Shown: in pieces, positions 10,201 to 18,938 of the stretch | How positions within the stretch are numbered: the first letter of the stretch is position 1 | Layout: each line of letters opens with the position of its first letter | Origin: Carpediemonas membranifera | Lineage: Eukaryota > Fornicata | Length of the DNA: 64,000 nucleotides | Reading direction: 5' to 3' | Assembly (NCBI GenBank): GCA_019828565.1 | Contig: JAHDYR010000008.1 | Coordinates: forward strand, 1-64,000 | Notes under the pieces: model-generated | Databases searched by the model: none | Seen by the model: only the letters and a program-made list of their open reading frames with translations | Told to the model about the DNA's origin: nothing | Program-made: the position numbers and the translations under genes

Positions 10201-13200
10201 TAATGGCGCGAACCTTCTTAATGATCTCAGGTGGCGGCCCGAGATTATCGAGCAATGATTCGAGGGCTTCGACGGAGTCAGCATGGGTTGCGGCAAGTGT
10301 AGTGGCCATCACGCCGGACTTCTCGACGATCGAGCGGTGGATCCTGGCAGATGCATTCTCAATCTCATCCTCATTCACCGATATCGGATCCAGATTTGTG
10401 AGATCATCCATCTTATCGGCGACATCGATAATCTGCCCTAGATACTGACCCCGGGATCCCATTAGCTCAGTGATGAGGGGGTTGACACCGTCCATAACCT
10501 CATTTGACCGGCCTGCCTCATGGAACAGCATGCCGTTGCCCACCTTGATGACGACCTTTGACACATGGAGCAGGTTCCGTCGGGCGCTGACTGGTACAGA
10601 TTGCACGATCTGGTAGGCGTCAGGGGCGGCGATAGAGGGCGCTATGAACTTCAGGAATAGCACAGCCCCGGTGGCGCTGACCTTGGTGCCAGGAAACCGG
10701 CGCTCGAGGGCATCTTGCAGCTTACGGCAGACGATACGGGGGCCGAGTGGCATGGCGTCGACAGCAGCGAAAATGGCCTTCAACACGCCTCGGGAGACGT
10801 CAATGAGGCGCTGGACATTGTCCTCGATGAGGGCAGCGATCACCGCCTCGCTCTCCACGCCAGTTATGTCAGAAGACACTCGGGAACGGTCAAGCTCGAG
10901 GTCAGTGGCGCCAAGACGAATGATATCGGCTATAACCGGCTTCAGCGTGTCCTCAAGGTACTCGAGAGCGGTCAGACGGAGATACTGGGCCAGTAGCTTG
11001 GCCGGGAACGTGTTCTGACGGAGAACAGACGTAGCATCGGCCATTTCATTGATCTCCGCCTCTACGAACGAGGAGACGACGTCGATAGCGGTCTCGTGAG
11101 ATGGACAGAGCCGGAGCAAGGCCTTGGCGACGTCATCGCCCTCAGATTGGCCGGTGGTCTTCGCCAGTTGGCCCAGCAAGCCGTCGATGGGCTCCATGAA
11201 CAGGGCATCGCGGATCAGGTCGGTGGGCGGCACCTTCGTCTCCTCGGCGATAGCAGCGGTCAGTGACTCGTCAGAGTCGAGCAGCTTAGTGATGGCGGCC
11301 ATGGCAACGCCCCGACTGATGACCGAGTCGCCCTGGGTCTGCCGCACAATGAAGCTGATGGCAGTGGGGTTGGATACCAGAAGGCCGACCATGCAGGCAC
11401 GGGCGACATCCGGGTAGGCTGTGGCCAGGGGCAGCAGGGCGTTATAGTGGGTCGCCAGGTCTTGATCTGACACTATCAGGCCGTCGTACAGGAGAGTGAG
11501 TGCGGGCGAGACGGAGGACGGGTCGAGTCGTATCCACTTCCGGACGATTTCGAGCAGAATATGACGGGTGCGGTGGGGCTGGCGAAATGACACTGATGTC
11601 GAACGGCTGAACATGACCGATATGAGCTCTGGGACAATGGTGAGGAGCCTTGAGCCCCTGTTCTGGGCAGTCAGGCGGTCAGTCTGCTGGACCAGAGCAA
11701 TCAAAATGCCATCAAAGTCAGGGAGAGCAAGAGTGGCAGATTCGTTGAAAGACACAATATCTAGCACAGTTTGCGAGATATCTGCCAGGATTGCCTCGAT
11801 CTCGGCCCCGCCCACCGCCCGAGAGGCCGCCAGTGCGTTGGTAAGAACACCAACGAACCGCACATAAAGCAAGGGAGACAGGGCGTTGACCACTGCTGAC
11901 CGGGCTCGGGTCCTTATGGCTTCGTCGTGTGAGCCCAAGGCACTTACGGCCAGCTCGATGAGGCCAGGCGCGGTGGTGTCGACGGGGAGGATGGAGGGGG
12001 TGAGCAGGTTGACTGTCACACCGCCACCCAGTCCGACTGCGCTGAAGGCGAGTGTCATGGCCAAACTGTCGCCGGCAAGGGGCGACTTCCCGGCCGGGTC
12101 GGCGGCAAACAAGGCGTAGGCAGACTCACAGGCCATGCGGATCCCGCCGACGTTGGCGACGGTCGACCTGAGAACACCGATCGTCTCGAACACGTCGTTG
12201 TCCCCCGAGATGGCGGCGAGTCTCTTATAGATAAGGTAGCTGCCAGTGATGGTGTGAGTCTTGGCCACACCGGAAGGGATGATCGCCCAAAACTCCAATA
12301 GGAAGGCCAGTGCGGTCCGAGCCTGCTGTCTAGCGTTGGCGTCGGGAGAAATCGTGAGTAACACCATCCCGCACTCTAAGGCAGCGCTGGCTCTGGCTAG
12401 CGTCGATGCCACACGGCCCCAGTCGGCGGCAGAGTCGGCATTGGCCTTGAGGGCGTCAATGCTGTCTGTTATCAGCTGGACCGCTGTATCGAGCACAGTC
12501 CGTTGTGTCAGAGGGGGGCAGTGGATCAGATTCATGGTCATGGCCTGGCCCACGCGCTCAAGGGTCGAGGTCACGAAGGCAAACTGGTCCGACGTTGAGT
12601 CCAGCGCAGTTCTAAAGACGTTAGCAACACCACTGCAGCACACATCAACTGATTTGATCGTGGTGATGGCTTGGCAGAGGGCGACCCCCAAGAGGCTGCC
12701 CAGGACAGGTGTGTGTGCGTCTGGAATGAACCTTACTAGGAGGGGGTCCAGGGAAAAGAGCGTGCAGAGGGCAATGGTCAGATCAGTGGGCGCGGGCAGG
12801 ATCTTCTTTGTATCTATCATATCTACTACAGATTCAAGATCCTCTTTGAGCAGGTCGAATACAAGAGGTGCGAGCATCTCCCGGACTGAACCGAGTGTCG
12901 GATGGAACGGCATCTCGGGCGACGTGGCATCGCCGAATGCCTGGATCAAAGGCACCACCATCGGATGCGTCCTCGCGTGCAGAAGGTTGGTCAGCCGCTT
13001 GATGGTTTCAAGGGGATTAATCCGGAATGAAGCGAGGAAGTAGGCGCGGGTGTCGTCGGGCGAGAGCTCGAGCTGGTCGGCGATTAGGAGCTTCTCGACG
13101 TATGGCTGCAGGTCTGGGACAATATGCCTTAGCACACAGATATCGCCCTTGTCAACAAGTGTGGAGAGGCCCACCAGGTCGATCACCGCCGCTGCTGCAA

Positions 13201-14260
13201 AGGACGCGAACCGGGCATCGAATGTCTGGGGGAGGATTGATTCCCGTAGCCGTTGGCAGTATGAGAAGAGGACAGGATACTCTTGGGCCGCCCGGGCGGG
13301 CTGGAGGAAGACGGCGAGCATGATGTCGGGGCAGCAGACCAAACCTGCTGCTATGGCGCGGTACAGTGCCATCAATGTCTGCGGGTGCTTGTGCGTGGTA
13401 TCCTCTGCCCATTGAAAGAGTGTCACACAGAGCAGGTCTGGGTCACCCCTCATTCGACCCTCAGAAGTCGCCAGGACCACGAACTGCCGGCCCAAGGCAT
13501 GGGCCCAGCCCAGGACAGCGGAGTAAACAAGCGTGGCGATCGCTTTCCTGGATATGGGTGACACTATTGCTCTGAATGTGGCAGGCTCGGACAGGGGGGT
13601 GAGTGCCGTGAACAGGGCAGACACCCGCGGTCCTGTGTACTCTAGCGCGCCCAGTAGATGGCAGTTAATGCTCACAGTGGCTGGGTCGGCATCCTGCGCC
13701 AGCGTCTGGGGGAGCAGTAGGTCAATGAGCGTTGCAAAGTAGTCCCGCGACAGTGAATGGATGAGATTCGCGGCAATGTGACGAAGGTGGGGCTCGTTAG
13801 AGATAGCAGCGAACTCCTCCGCTACAGATACGATGAATGTGATGTCCTTTGAGGGAAGAGGAGTCCCACCGACACGGGAATTGAGGTCGATGGCCGAAGT
13901 CATGGTCTGAGCCAGGAATGCCTGGATGAGATCCACAGAATGAGAGTATGTCTTATATAACGTCTCTAGCTCCTCAAGCACTGCCGAAACTGAGTCTTGC
14001 ACGAGAGAAAGCATCGCGTTTGCGTAATTCGACGCGTCTGCATTCGTCCCGACCACTCGGTTGTGTTCAAGTTCCAAAGGAACAGGATTTTGACTGAGAA
14101 TGCTGTTCAGCTGCGATGAAAAGACACGCAGCATCCTCGTCGTTGAATGCGAAAGTTCTGCATAAACTGCTCGTCCACCCCAGCGCGGTCGGTGGAGGTG
14201 TCGACACTCTGTATCGACAGTTTTTGCGTCCAATACGGTGTGTGCACGCGCCTGAATCAT
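7274..14260 (-). CDS. Neurofibromin-like RasGAP with Sec14-PH module, 2328 aa
   Basis: Very large uninterrupted frame from ATG at 14260. The N-terminal 1000 residues and C-terminal 700 are helical, HEAT-like sequence. A RasGAP domain spans about residues 1050-1330: LRQNTFPAKLLAQYLRL carries the candidate arginine finger, and LFLKFIAPSIAAPD matches the FLRF-type motif of the family. It is followed by a CRAL-TRIO/Sec14-like segment (about 1400-1500, VVIDCTHAQRVPTAWLM) and a PH-like segment (about 1510-1620), the order seen in NF1 and fungal Ira proteins. Expected role: accelerating GTP hydrolysis by Ras-type GTPases at membranes. It diverges from the HDAC gene across about 240 bp. The true start could be the Met at residue 43 (MLRVFSSQL). 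Confidence 0.85.
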   Translation of the reverse strand: MIQARAHTVLDAKTVDTECRHLHRPRWGGRAVYAELSHSTTRMLRVFSSQLNSILSQNPVPLELEHNRVVGTNADASNYANAMLSLVQDSVSAVLEELETLYKTYSHSVDLIQAFLAQTMTSAIDLNSRVGGTPLPSKDITFIVSVAEEFAAISNEPHLRHIAANLIHSLSRDYFATLIDLLLPQTLAQDADPATVSINCHLLGALEYTGPRVSALFTALTPLSEPATFRAIVSPISRKAIATLVYSAVLGWAHALGRQFVVLATSEGRMRGDPDLLCVTLFQWAEDTTHKHPQTLMALYRAIAAGLVCCPDIMLAVFLQPARAAQEYPVLFSYCQRLRESILPQTFDARFASFAAAAVIDLVGLSTLVDKGDICVLRHIVPDLQPYVEKLLIADQLELSPDDTRAYFLASFRINPLETIKRLTNLLHARTHPMVVPLIQAFGDATSPEMPFHPTLGSVREMLAPLVFDLLKEDLESVVDMIDTKKILPAPTDLTIALCTLFSLDPLLVRFIPDAHTPVLGSLLGVALCQAITTIKSVDVCCSGVANVFRTALDSTSDQFAFVTSTLERVGQAMTMNLIHCPPLTQRTVLDTAVQLITDSIDALKANADSAADWGRVASTLARASAALECGMVLLTISPDANARQQARTALAFLLEFWAIIPSGVAKTHTITGSYLIYKRLAAISGDNDVFETIGVLRSTVANVGGIRMACESAYALFAADPAGKSPLAGDSLAMTLAFSAVGLGGGVTVNLLTPSILPVDTTAPGLIELAVSALGSHDEAIRTRARSAVVNALSPLLYVRFVGVLTNALAASRAVGGAEIEAILADISQTVLDIVSFNESATLALPDFDGILIALVQQTDRLTAQNRGSRLLTIVPELISVMFSRSTSVSFRQPHRTRHILLEIVRKWIRLDPSSVSPALTLLYDGLIVSDQDLATHYNALLPLATAYPDVARACMVGLLVSNPTAISFIVRQTQGDSVISRGVAMAAITKLLDSDESLTAAIAEETKVPPTDLIRDALFMEPIDGLLGQLAKTTGQSEGDDVAKALLRLCPSHETAIDVVSSFVEAEINEMADATSVLRQNTFPAKLLAQYLRLTALEYLEDTLKPVIADIIRLGATDLELDRSRVSSDITGVESEAVIAALIEDNVQRLIDVSRGVLKAIFAAVDAMPLGPRIVCRKLQDALERRFPGTKVSATGAVLFLKFIAPSIAAPDAYQIVQSVPVSARRNLLHVSKVVIKVGNGMLFHEAGRSNEVMDGVNPLITELMGSRGQYLGQIIDVADKMDDLTNLDPISVNEDEIENASARIHRSIVEKSGVMATTLAATHADSVEALESLLDNLGPPPEIIKKVRAINSGSIASPHLDEFKRHSDNIDPALLEAASAVFVQSGQSAERRPLFWWRGEHYSAELDHTAILRHMIDIAQPFWTLPFEVVIDCTHAQRVPTAWLMRLFAVVPPEARENLKALHVLRPGTDFDSSLRSLAKTLSQADIRKIRVYTSASMIRKALGEKAQPMPLTARSLELDARILHSFDLGVPKSRHDATLSISAKDLIITMHGATPQTTRVDAFALADVTVAVDGETIFVSEASAVCPAVRLTGPVASVEQVSAICQECIHQARVDAPVAVVGEETRQAVLPARMLVVGFASMFSADIVARSAAYTLVHAVLTKMHPIAGHKSVAKGMFVASSGSSVVSVSPLPYPTVIAVVSQLGQALPALTVDMCVLAMELAPSMPAELVMPALQFVPHIISIVAATMPERIPEIVSAGLALTRALPGQRVLLAQVVWRQLAMYAGAAPDVVESIIGVVLESLEKDPESHEDVGLALLAMVGEAESMAPCVDAVVRRGIDKAQSARPADAHPYLSLIHQLAFDCINLDASLPPVLHVLALTVGLPETASVAYDTVRAVSHSLIAQASSPDLEQIHAELTSPSLAESFLHPEPGAAMDVLLPVLVRLAIVAANTSAKLAQTRSEWFKMASHLAFAPASAPALASTRGRALCLVGLLHSPMSAVKICHETVLKVATPDPSPVMHEALSSLAIVVSNMALGSEANAEHIRTLFWLSAFCLLTRPDWKAANNLMLAILDPKALSVSGHPFSSLAAVKPKSMTPDEASVASMMGISPAGWPLWSLVRLMLPVLLQFDSNTVATSMLREMHSRFLTQTDLTTPLVIAYLAFTGDTISLETSRGQAGVTVSVTDSIWSHIGSTTVDAVLGVSLLAEILTGAATKPCPAAYETIRRVLGIITVCPNEGILSAVRHSLVPTLQTLACDEAWVDYRLSDLVLPVMFSVNSAAEDPACLLDADEIAATKNPIRYDPVSDEIWPRVRDVLLCLEH

Positions 14261-14498
14261 TTATATCGGTCGGTTATCACGGAGCGCTTCCTTGCCTTAG
14301 AAGAGCGGCGGCGAAATGGCCGACTATACTCGTCATTGGCTCTGTCAGGGCACACTCAGGTGCCCAGACAAGTCCTGACTTGGTGGCGCATTTTAGCAGA
14401 CAGCGCAATGCAGGAGCGCAAGTCGGATTTCTGGTGCGTGGTGTCAAAACGCATTGTAGAAAGCAGTAGCAGTGAAGCTCTCACATTCATCCACACAG

Positions 14499-15563
14499 AT
14501 GCTGTTTGTTTCCTCCAATTCAGTTGGTATTACTCAGTCACGCCTCACATACTCGCTTCTCCGTGCACTTCACGTCAACCGGGTCAAGCTCAACACGTTC
14601 TATGAGCCGCTGATCGCCAACTTCCACACCGAGGAGTACATCCGTGCGCTGAAGGAGGAGAAGCCGTGCACTTTCTTCCGCGAGGACAGCCAGCCCTTCC
14701 CGGGAATCTACGAATATGCCCGTCTGATCGTTGATGGCACGTGTACAGCTGCGGATATGCTCATTGATGGCGTTGATATGGGGTACCCTGCGCCAGTGAC
14801 GCTCTTCTGGCAGGGCGGGAGGCACCATGCTCATGCAGACCTCGCACACGGCTACTGCTGGCTGAATGATGTGGTTATTGGCATCAACCGGCTACAGGAG
14901 CGCTTCCCCCGCGTGCTTTACGTCGACACTGACTTCCACCACGGCGACGGCGTCCAAGCAGCCTTCTACAACGATCCTACCGTCACCACCGTCTCGTTCC
15001 ATGCGTTTGGCGACGTATTCCCCTTCTCTGGGTCTGAGACTGAGCGGGGCGAGGGCCCGGGCCTGGGCCACTGCATCAATGTCCCCATCCCGTCAACAGT
15101 GCGGCTATCCGACCGCGAGTTCGAGTTGCTGTCCATGCCCGTCCTCGAGTACGCCTTTGAAATAGCCAACCCCGACGTTGTTGTCTACACTGTCGGTGCT
15201 GACACCGTCCTTGGAGACCCCCTCACCCGCGGGTACAACACCACGACCAGGGCCATCTGCAACGTTGTCCAGTACCTCCTCTCCAGGGGCAAGCCTCTGC
15301 TGCTGCTCGGCGGTGGCGGTTATGAGCCCACATCTGTCGCTAAGATGGCCGGGGCCGTCGCTGAGACCGTGTCGCTCGGGATGGTGCCCGACAACGACGC
15401 CACGCTTCCTGTGACCGACAGAAACCTGGATAAGTACCGCCCCCATGTGCAGCTGCACACTCAGCGGGTTTACGACGATGGTGAGGGCTACCGCAACAAG
15501 CGCGTCAAGAAGGTCGAGGAGATATTGCGGCAGACGCTCCCAGAGAAGGCGAGGAAAATGTAA
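14499..15563 (+). CDS. Class I histone deacetylase (HDAC8-like)
   Basis: Zn-dependent lysine deacetylase fold. Visible catalytic features are the His-His dyad in GGRHHAHADLAHGYC, the zinc site in DTDFHHGDGVQAAF, a third zinc Asp in VGADTVLGDPL, and the transition-state Tyr in LLLGGGGYEP. The first ATG is at 14499 (MLFVSSNSVGITQSRL); the frame is open for nine codons upstream without ATG. CCACACAG ends exactly before this ATG and resembles the 3' splice sites of this window, so a small upstream exon is possible. At about 354 aa the length suits a minimal class I enzyme. Likely nuclear, acting on histones; the RBBP4 homologue at 50.2 kb is a typical partner of such enzymes. Confidence 0.92.
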   Translation: MLFVSSNSVGITQSRLTYSLLRALHVNRVKLNTFYEPLIANFHTEEYIRALKEEKPCTFFREDSQPFPGIYEYARLIVDGTCTAADMLIDGVDMGYPAPVTLFWQGGRHHAHADLAHGYCWLNDVVIGINRLQERFPRVLYVDTDFHHGDGVQAAFYNDPTVTTVSFHAFGDVFPFSGSETERGEGPGLGHCINVPIPSTVRLSDREFELLSMPVLEYAFEIANPDVVVYTVGADTVLGDPLTRGYNTTTRAICNVVQYLLSRGKPLLLLGGGGYEPTSVAKMAGAVAETVSLGMVPDNDATLPVTDRNLDKYRPHVQLHTQRVYDDGEGYRNKRVKKVEEILRQTLPEKARKM

Positions 15564-15657
15564 ATGAGAGGAATGTCACTGGTAAGTGATCTTTACATTG
15601 GTCTGTCAGATTCAGCGGGCCACCCCAGTGTAGGGCGTCTCGTCTCCTATAGTACAA

Positions 15658-16569
15658 TCAACTGGCTGGGTCAAAGGACATCATCTGCACCTGCTGCTCC
15701 ACAACCTGCTGTTGCTTGAGTTCGAGCGGGTCCGTGGTCTCGGCCATCACAAAGTCCTCGAGGTTTCCGTTCTCGGGGTAGACAAGGATGTCCCGGACGT
15801 CGGGCACGTCAATGAGGCCGTGGAGGAATGGGAGGAGGTCGTATAGCTCAGTGTCGAACTTGTCCTCGAACCACGTGACGCATGGTATGGCGTTTCCGGC
15901 ATGGAGAGCATAAGAGGCCGGTGAATTGTCGATGATAATCGTGTGTTCAAGTGGTCGACCGAGCTTGGACAAATCCTTCACATACCGGCCTTAGTGCATG
16001 CTGCATGCGTCTCGGTACAGCCGGTAGCGGACGACACGATGGGCGTCAAGCAGATCAAGGAGCGGGTCAGCATACTTGGACAATGATGCCGTGAAAACAA
16101 CGATCTCGAAGTACTTGCTGCAATTCAAGAGGAAATCATCCACACCCGGCCGCTTTCGAACGAACACTTGGTGAACTCGGTTGTCGATCTCCACTGGGAT
16201 GATGTAATCGGGATTAGGGATCGGCTTGAAGCTACTATGAACTAATGTCTCATCTAAGTCGAGTACCAAGCACTTCTTGCCCTTGTCAGTTGGGTCAATG
16301 GCTCCGAGAAGAACTCCTTCGCCTAATGGACTCGAAACATCCTCTGGCTCGATTTTTGCAAAGCATGAACGTGTAAAGAGCGTTAGGAAACCTTTTGGTG
16401 AGATTAATTTCCTCTTTGGCCTTTGGGTTGCTGTGGTAGCTTTTGGATCCGCGCTAGTCTCTTGTGTCCGAACCTCCTTGATAATTGGAACTTGTCGAGC
16501 TCCAAGACGTGGAAGTCTTGACAGTTGTTCCGCTTCATCACGGCTTACGCTCGTGATAACAGAATCCAT
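15658..16569 (-). CDS. CTD small phosphatase-like (FCP1/SCP, HAD family), in-frame TAA
   Basis: HAD-type phosphatase of the SCP/Psr1/Dullard group. The DxDxT nucleophile motif is [14 protein letters not shown], followed by [31 protein letters not shown] and the later acidic motif [14 protein letters not shown]. The most likely start is ATG at 16569. A TAA at 15991..15993 interrupts the frame inside a conserved block: DACSMH, stop, [14 protein letters not shown]. Family members have a basic residue where the stop falls, and the frame continues without shift to 15658. The codon may be a nonsense mutation, a sequencing error or a readthrough site. The part after the stop holds the catalytic DNSPASY motif, so a terminated product should be inactive. 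Confidence 0.8.
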
Positions 16570-16926
16570 GCGTTCGTTCGAGTTCGGAACGGCGTTATCG
16601 AATCCGCATGTATGCAATGTAAATCACATCAACGGGGGCTCCCATGGGCGTAGGATTGCCGCACTAGACCAGCTTAGGACCTAGCCTCGTGGCATTGGAA
16701 GTTTTTCGTTAGAACGGTCAATTCCCATATAATTGAAGCATGTCGCAAAATCTAGCGCCACCGTATTTCCTGCCGCAAGCAATCTCCTTGTCCCGCCGGT
16801 CCGCCATATATCCTTGCATCAAGATGTGTTTATGAGTTATCGAATCCTTGAATGCTGATTCGATGTGGATCGGGTCGGATCCAACCATGGTCGCCGGCGA
16901 ATATTGTTCCAACAAAGAAAAAAGTC
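16570..16926. other. Intergenic, 357 bp
   Basis: Holds the upstream region of the CTD phosphatase gene, including ATGTAAAT at 16617..16624, and the 3' flank of the zinc finger gene. No further gene is recognised. Confidence 0.5.
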
Positions 16927-17409
16927 TCATACAGCTGATCCTCCAGCGCGCTTGACAACCTTGCGCTTGGCATTCTTCTTCATCTTCAGCTTCTTGTTGG
17001 GTACTGCTGTCTCGAAGGACTCGGCCGAGTCACCCGGCATAATATCAGTAGATTGGACCTGCCCCATCATCCTGCTCATCTCCTCCTTCCTCTCGTTGCG
17101 TTTTGCAAGCTTCTTCTCCGGAATCGGGACGACTGTCTTGGATTGGACGGCCCGGGTCATTACCGGCGCCACAATGCCAGTCTGGAGCATTTGCGCCTTC
17201 AAAAGAGCTTCATCGTGGTTCTTACGTTCGACCAGTTTCTCTTGTTTGCCCGCATCAATCGCGCGCTGCTCTCTATTCTTGTGAGCGTCTGAAAGGATGT
17301 GCTGCTTGATAGTGAATGGTTTGTTAACAATCCAAACCTTGCAGCATTCACAATAGTACTGCTTTCCCAGGCCTACGCCTTCCACGATGCCTTCTTTCGT
17401 GAGATTCAT
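16927..17409 (-). CDS. U1-type (matrin) C2H2 zinc finger protein, WBP4-like, 160 aa
   Basis: A single U1-like zinc finger, YYCECCKVWIVN followed by HILSDAH, lies near the N-terminus. It is followed by a lysine-rich, probably helical region and a basic C-terminus (KKLKMKKNAKRKVVKRAGG) that could be a nuclear localisation signal. The finger and the charged tail resemble the N-terminus of WBP4/FBP21, a spliceosomal protein, but no WW domain is present. The chosen start is ATG at 17409. Assignment to splicing is inference; an RNA-binding nuclear protein is the safer description. Confidence 0.65.
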   Translation of the reverse strand: MNLTKEGIVEGVGLGKQYYCECCKVWIVNKPFTIKQHILSDAHKNREQRAIDAGKQEKLVERKNHDEALLKAQMLQTGIVAPVMTRAVQSKTVVPIPEKKLAKRNERKEEMSRMMGQVQSTDIMPGDSAESFETAVPNKKLKMKKNAKRKVVKRAGGSAV

Positions 17410-17533
17410 CCTCAGACACAAGGTGCAGTTTATGCTGCTGCGATGTGGGCGATCGGCAGGCTCCTGGAACCCCAAGATCAGCCCTACAAACTTGTTGCAT
17501 CAGGCAGCAAACCAAGAGTTCCAAGAAGTGACC

Positions 17534-18725
17534 TCATCCCGGTGTATCAAAGCTGCCGACCATCCTGTTATCATCAATCACCTCGACATATGGGACGTCA
17601 TTCGGCTGGTAGGTAGGAGGGGGCATGCGGTAAGGAATGGCCTCAAAGACATCAGCATTGGGGCTCAGGAACACAAAGCCCGCCTCATGGTTCCTGATGG
17701 TGATAGTCTGGCCGGTGATAACGCCCCAAGCTGCCGCGCTGAGGTTGGCTGAGCCAAGGTACACCCAGGCCAGATCCCCGCTGGGCTCTATAGCAGTAAT
17801 CAGCTTTGAATGGCTCAGCAAGCGGGGTTGGCCTTCTTTCATAACAATATCAGAGAAAGACGACTGGCGATGCGCTCTAATACACTCCGCTGCTTCCGGC
17901 TTGCAGTGAAGATAAGACGCCCCTCCCGCAGAGCCGACAACGGCTCTCACTGACGGAAATGCGACCCTAAAGGTGCCGTGTGGTCTCAGCATGAGGCTGT
18001 CCAGCAGTTGCTGGTGAAACCTCGGGTAAGACTGGACTGAGCTGCACTGCACTGTAACCTCGGACAGGATCTGATGGGGCAGGGCTAGGTGACCGAGAGG
18101 AACAGTGCCGGATGTGCTGTGCTGGCCAGGGATTGACACAACCATGCGGACATCGGGGCCGATGGATGTCCAGTCGTACCGATCAAAATCAAGCGTTGAT
18201 TGGTCCACCCCGAGGTCGGACATCAATGCACTGAGAGCGGCAGCAACTTGGTGTTCTACTCGATGCGGGAACCTTCTTCTCGGCAGGTCGAAGTAGACTA
18301 TCGCCTGTCTCATGCCACTGTGGTCGGTGGGAGTCAGGTTAGCGCTCCCGACGACTAGCCGCAGGAACATGGCATGGTATAGGAGGTAGACCTTGGCGTG
18401 CATGGATTCCTGCGGTGCTATATGAGGCAGGGCGAGCTTGATGTTGGGTGTGAGGGCGCGCGCGCCACTTGAGACGCGGTTTGCGTCGTAATGGCAGATA
18501 ACAGTGAACGGTGCGGTCTCAGGAAGCTGAGTGACAACAAACTCCGTGTTGACACCGTATGTAGTCAGGATTCCGTGGCTAATGTCCTCGTTGCTGCATG
18601 AGCGTCGGAACTTGGATAACAAACATCAGCTCCTTGAATTCATATGTCAAATCAGCACCCACAGAGTCCAAACATGCCGCTACTCTGTTTGAGAGGACAC
18701 GCCCAGCTTTGAACGGTGGGAACAT
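17534..18725 (-). CDS. TDP1: Tyrosyl-DNA phosphodiesterase 1
   Basis: Phospholipase D superfamily enzyme that removes trapped topoisomerase I peptides and other 3' adducts from DNA. Both HKN half-sites are present: HAKVYLLYHAMFLRLVVGSANLT, whose His would be the nucleophile, and HSKLITAIEPSGDLAWVYLGSANLSAAAWG. Splicing a 31-nt intron (18594..18624) joins an N-terminal exon starting at ATG 18725 (MFPPFKAGRVLSNRV) to the main frame, giving LTYEFKELINEDISHGILTT. The spliced total of 1161 nt is divisible by three and encodes 386 aa. This is shorter than the human enzyme because the N-terminal regulatory extension is absent. The gene diverges from the FIST-cyclase gene. Confidence 0.9.
18594..18624 (-). 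other. 31-nt intron in TDP1
   Basis: Begins GTTTGTTATCC and ends CGACGCTCATGCAG on the minus strand. It is required to link the first 34 residues to the TDP1 domain. The branch-like CTCAT is directly followed by GCAG. Confidence 0.8.
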
Positions 18726-18938
18726 GGTTTGCTGCTCTCCAGAAGAGAACAATTACGCGAGGTTACATAAATGTTTACAACATACAATCGAGTAAATTCA
18801 TAAATGGGCGCCGCTGACTCAGCCTTGGTGTTGCCACCGCACGGTCTCAAGTTCTAGGCTGGCGGCCGCTTTACTTGCAAAAGGGTTTTGCCAGAAAAGG
18901 TGCACCACCATCGTGTCATTAAAGGACGAGAAATTCCG

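Noticed and set aside
8336-13575. Many plus- and minus-strand frames of 60-260 codons inside the neurofibromin-like gene
   Set aside because: All overlap a single 2328-codon frame with recognisable domains; none shows its own family signature.
14407-14498. Possible upstream exon of HDAC ending at CCACACAG
   Set aside because: No 5' splice site with local consensus gives the correct phase; kept only as a note.
15991-15993. Idea that TAA is a sense codon (hexamitid-type code)
   Set aside because: TAA terminates several clear genes here, such as HDAC and the type I membrane protein, so reassignment is not supported.
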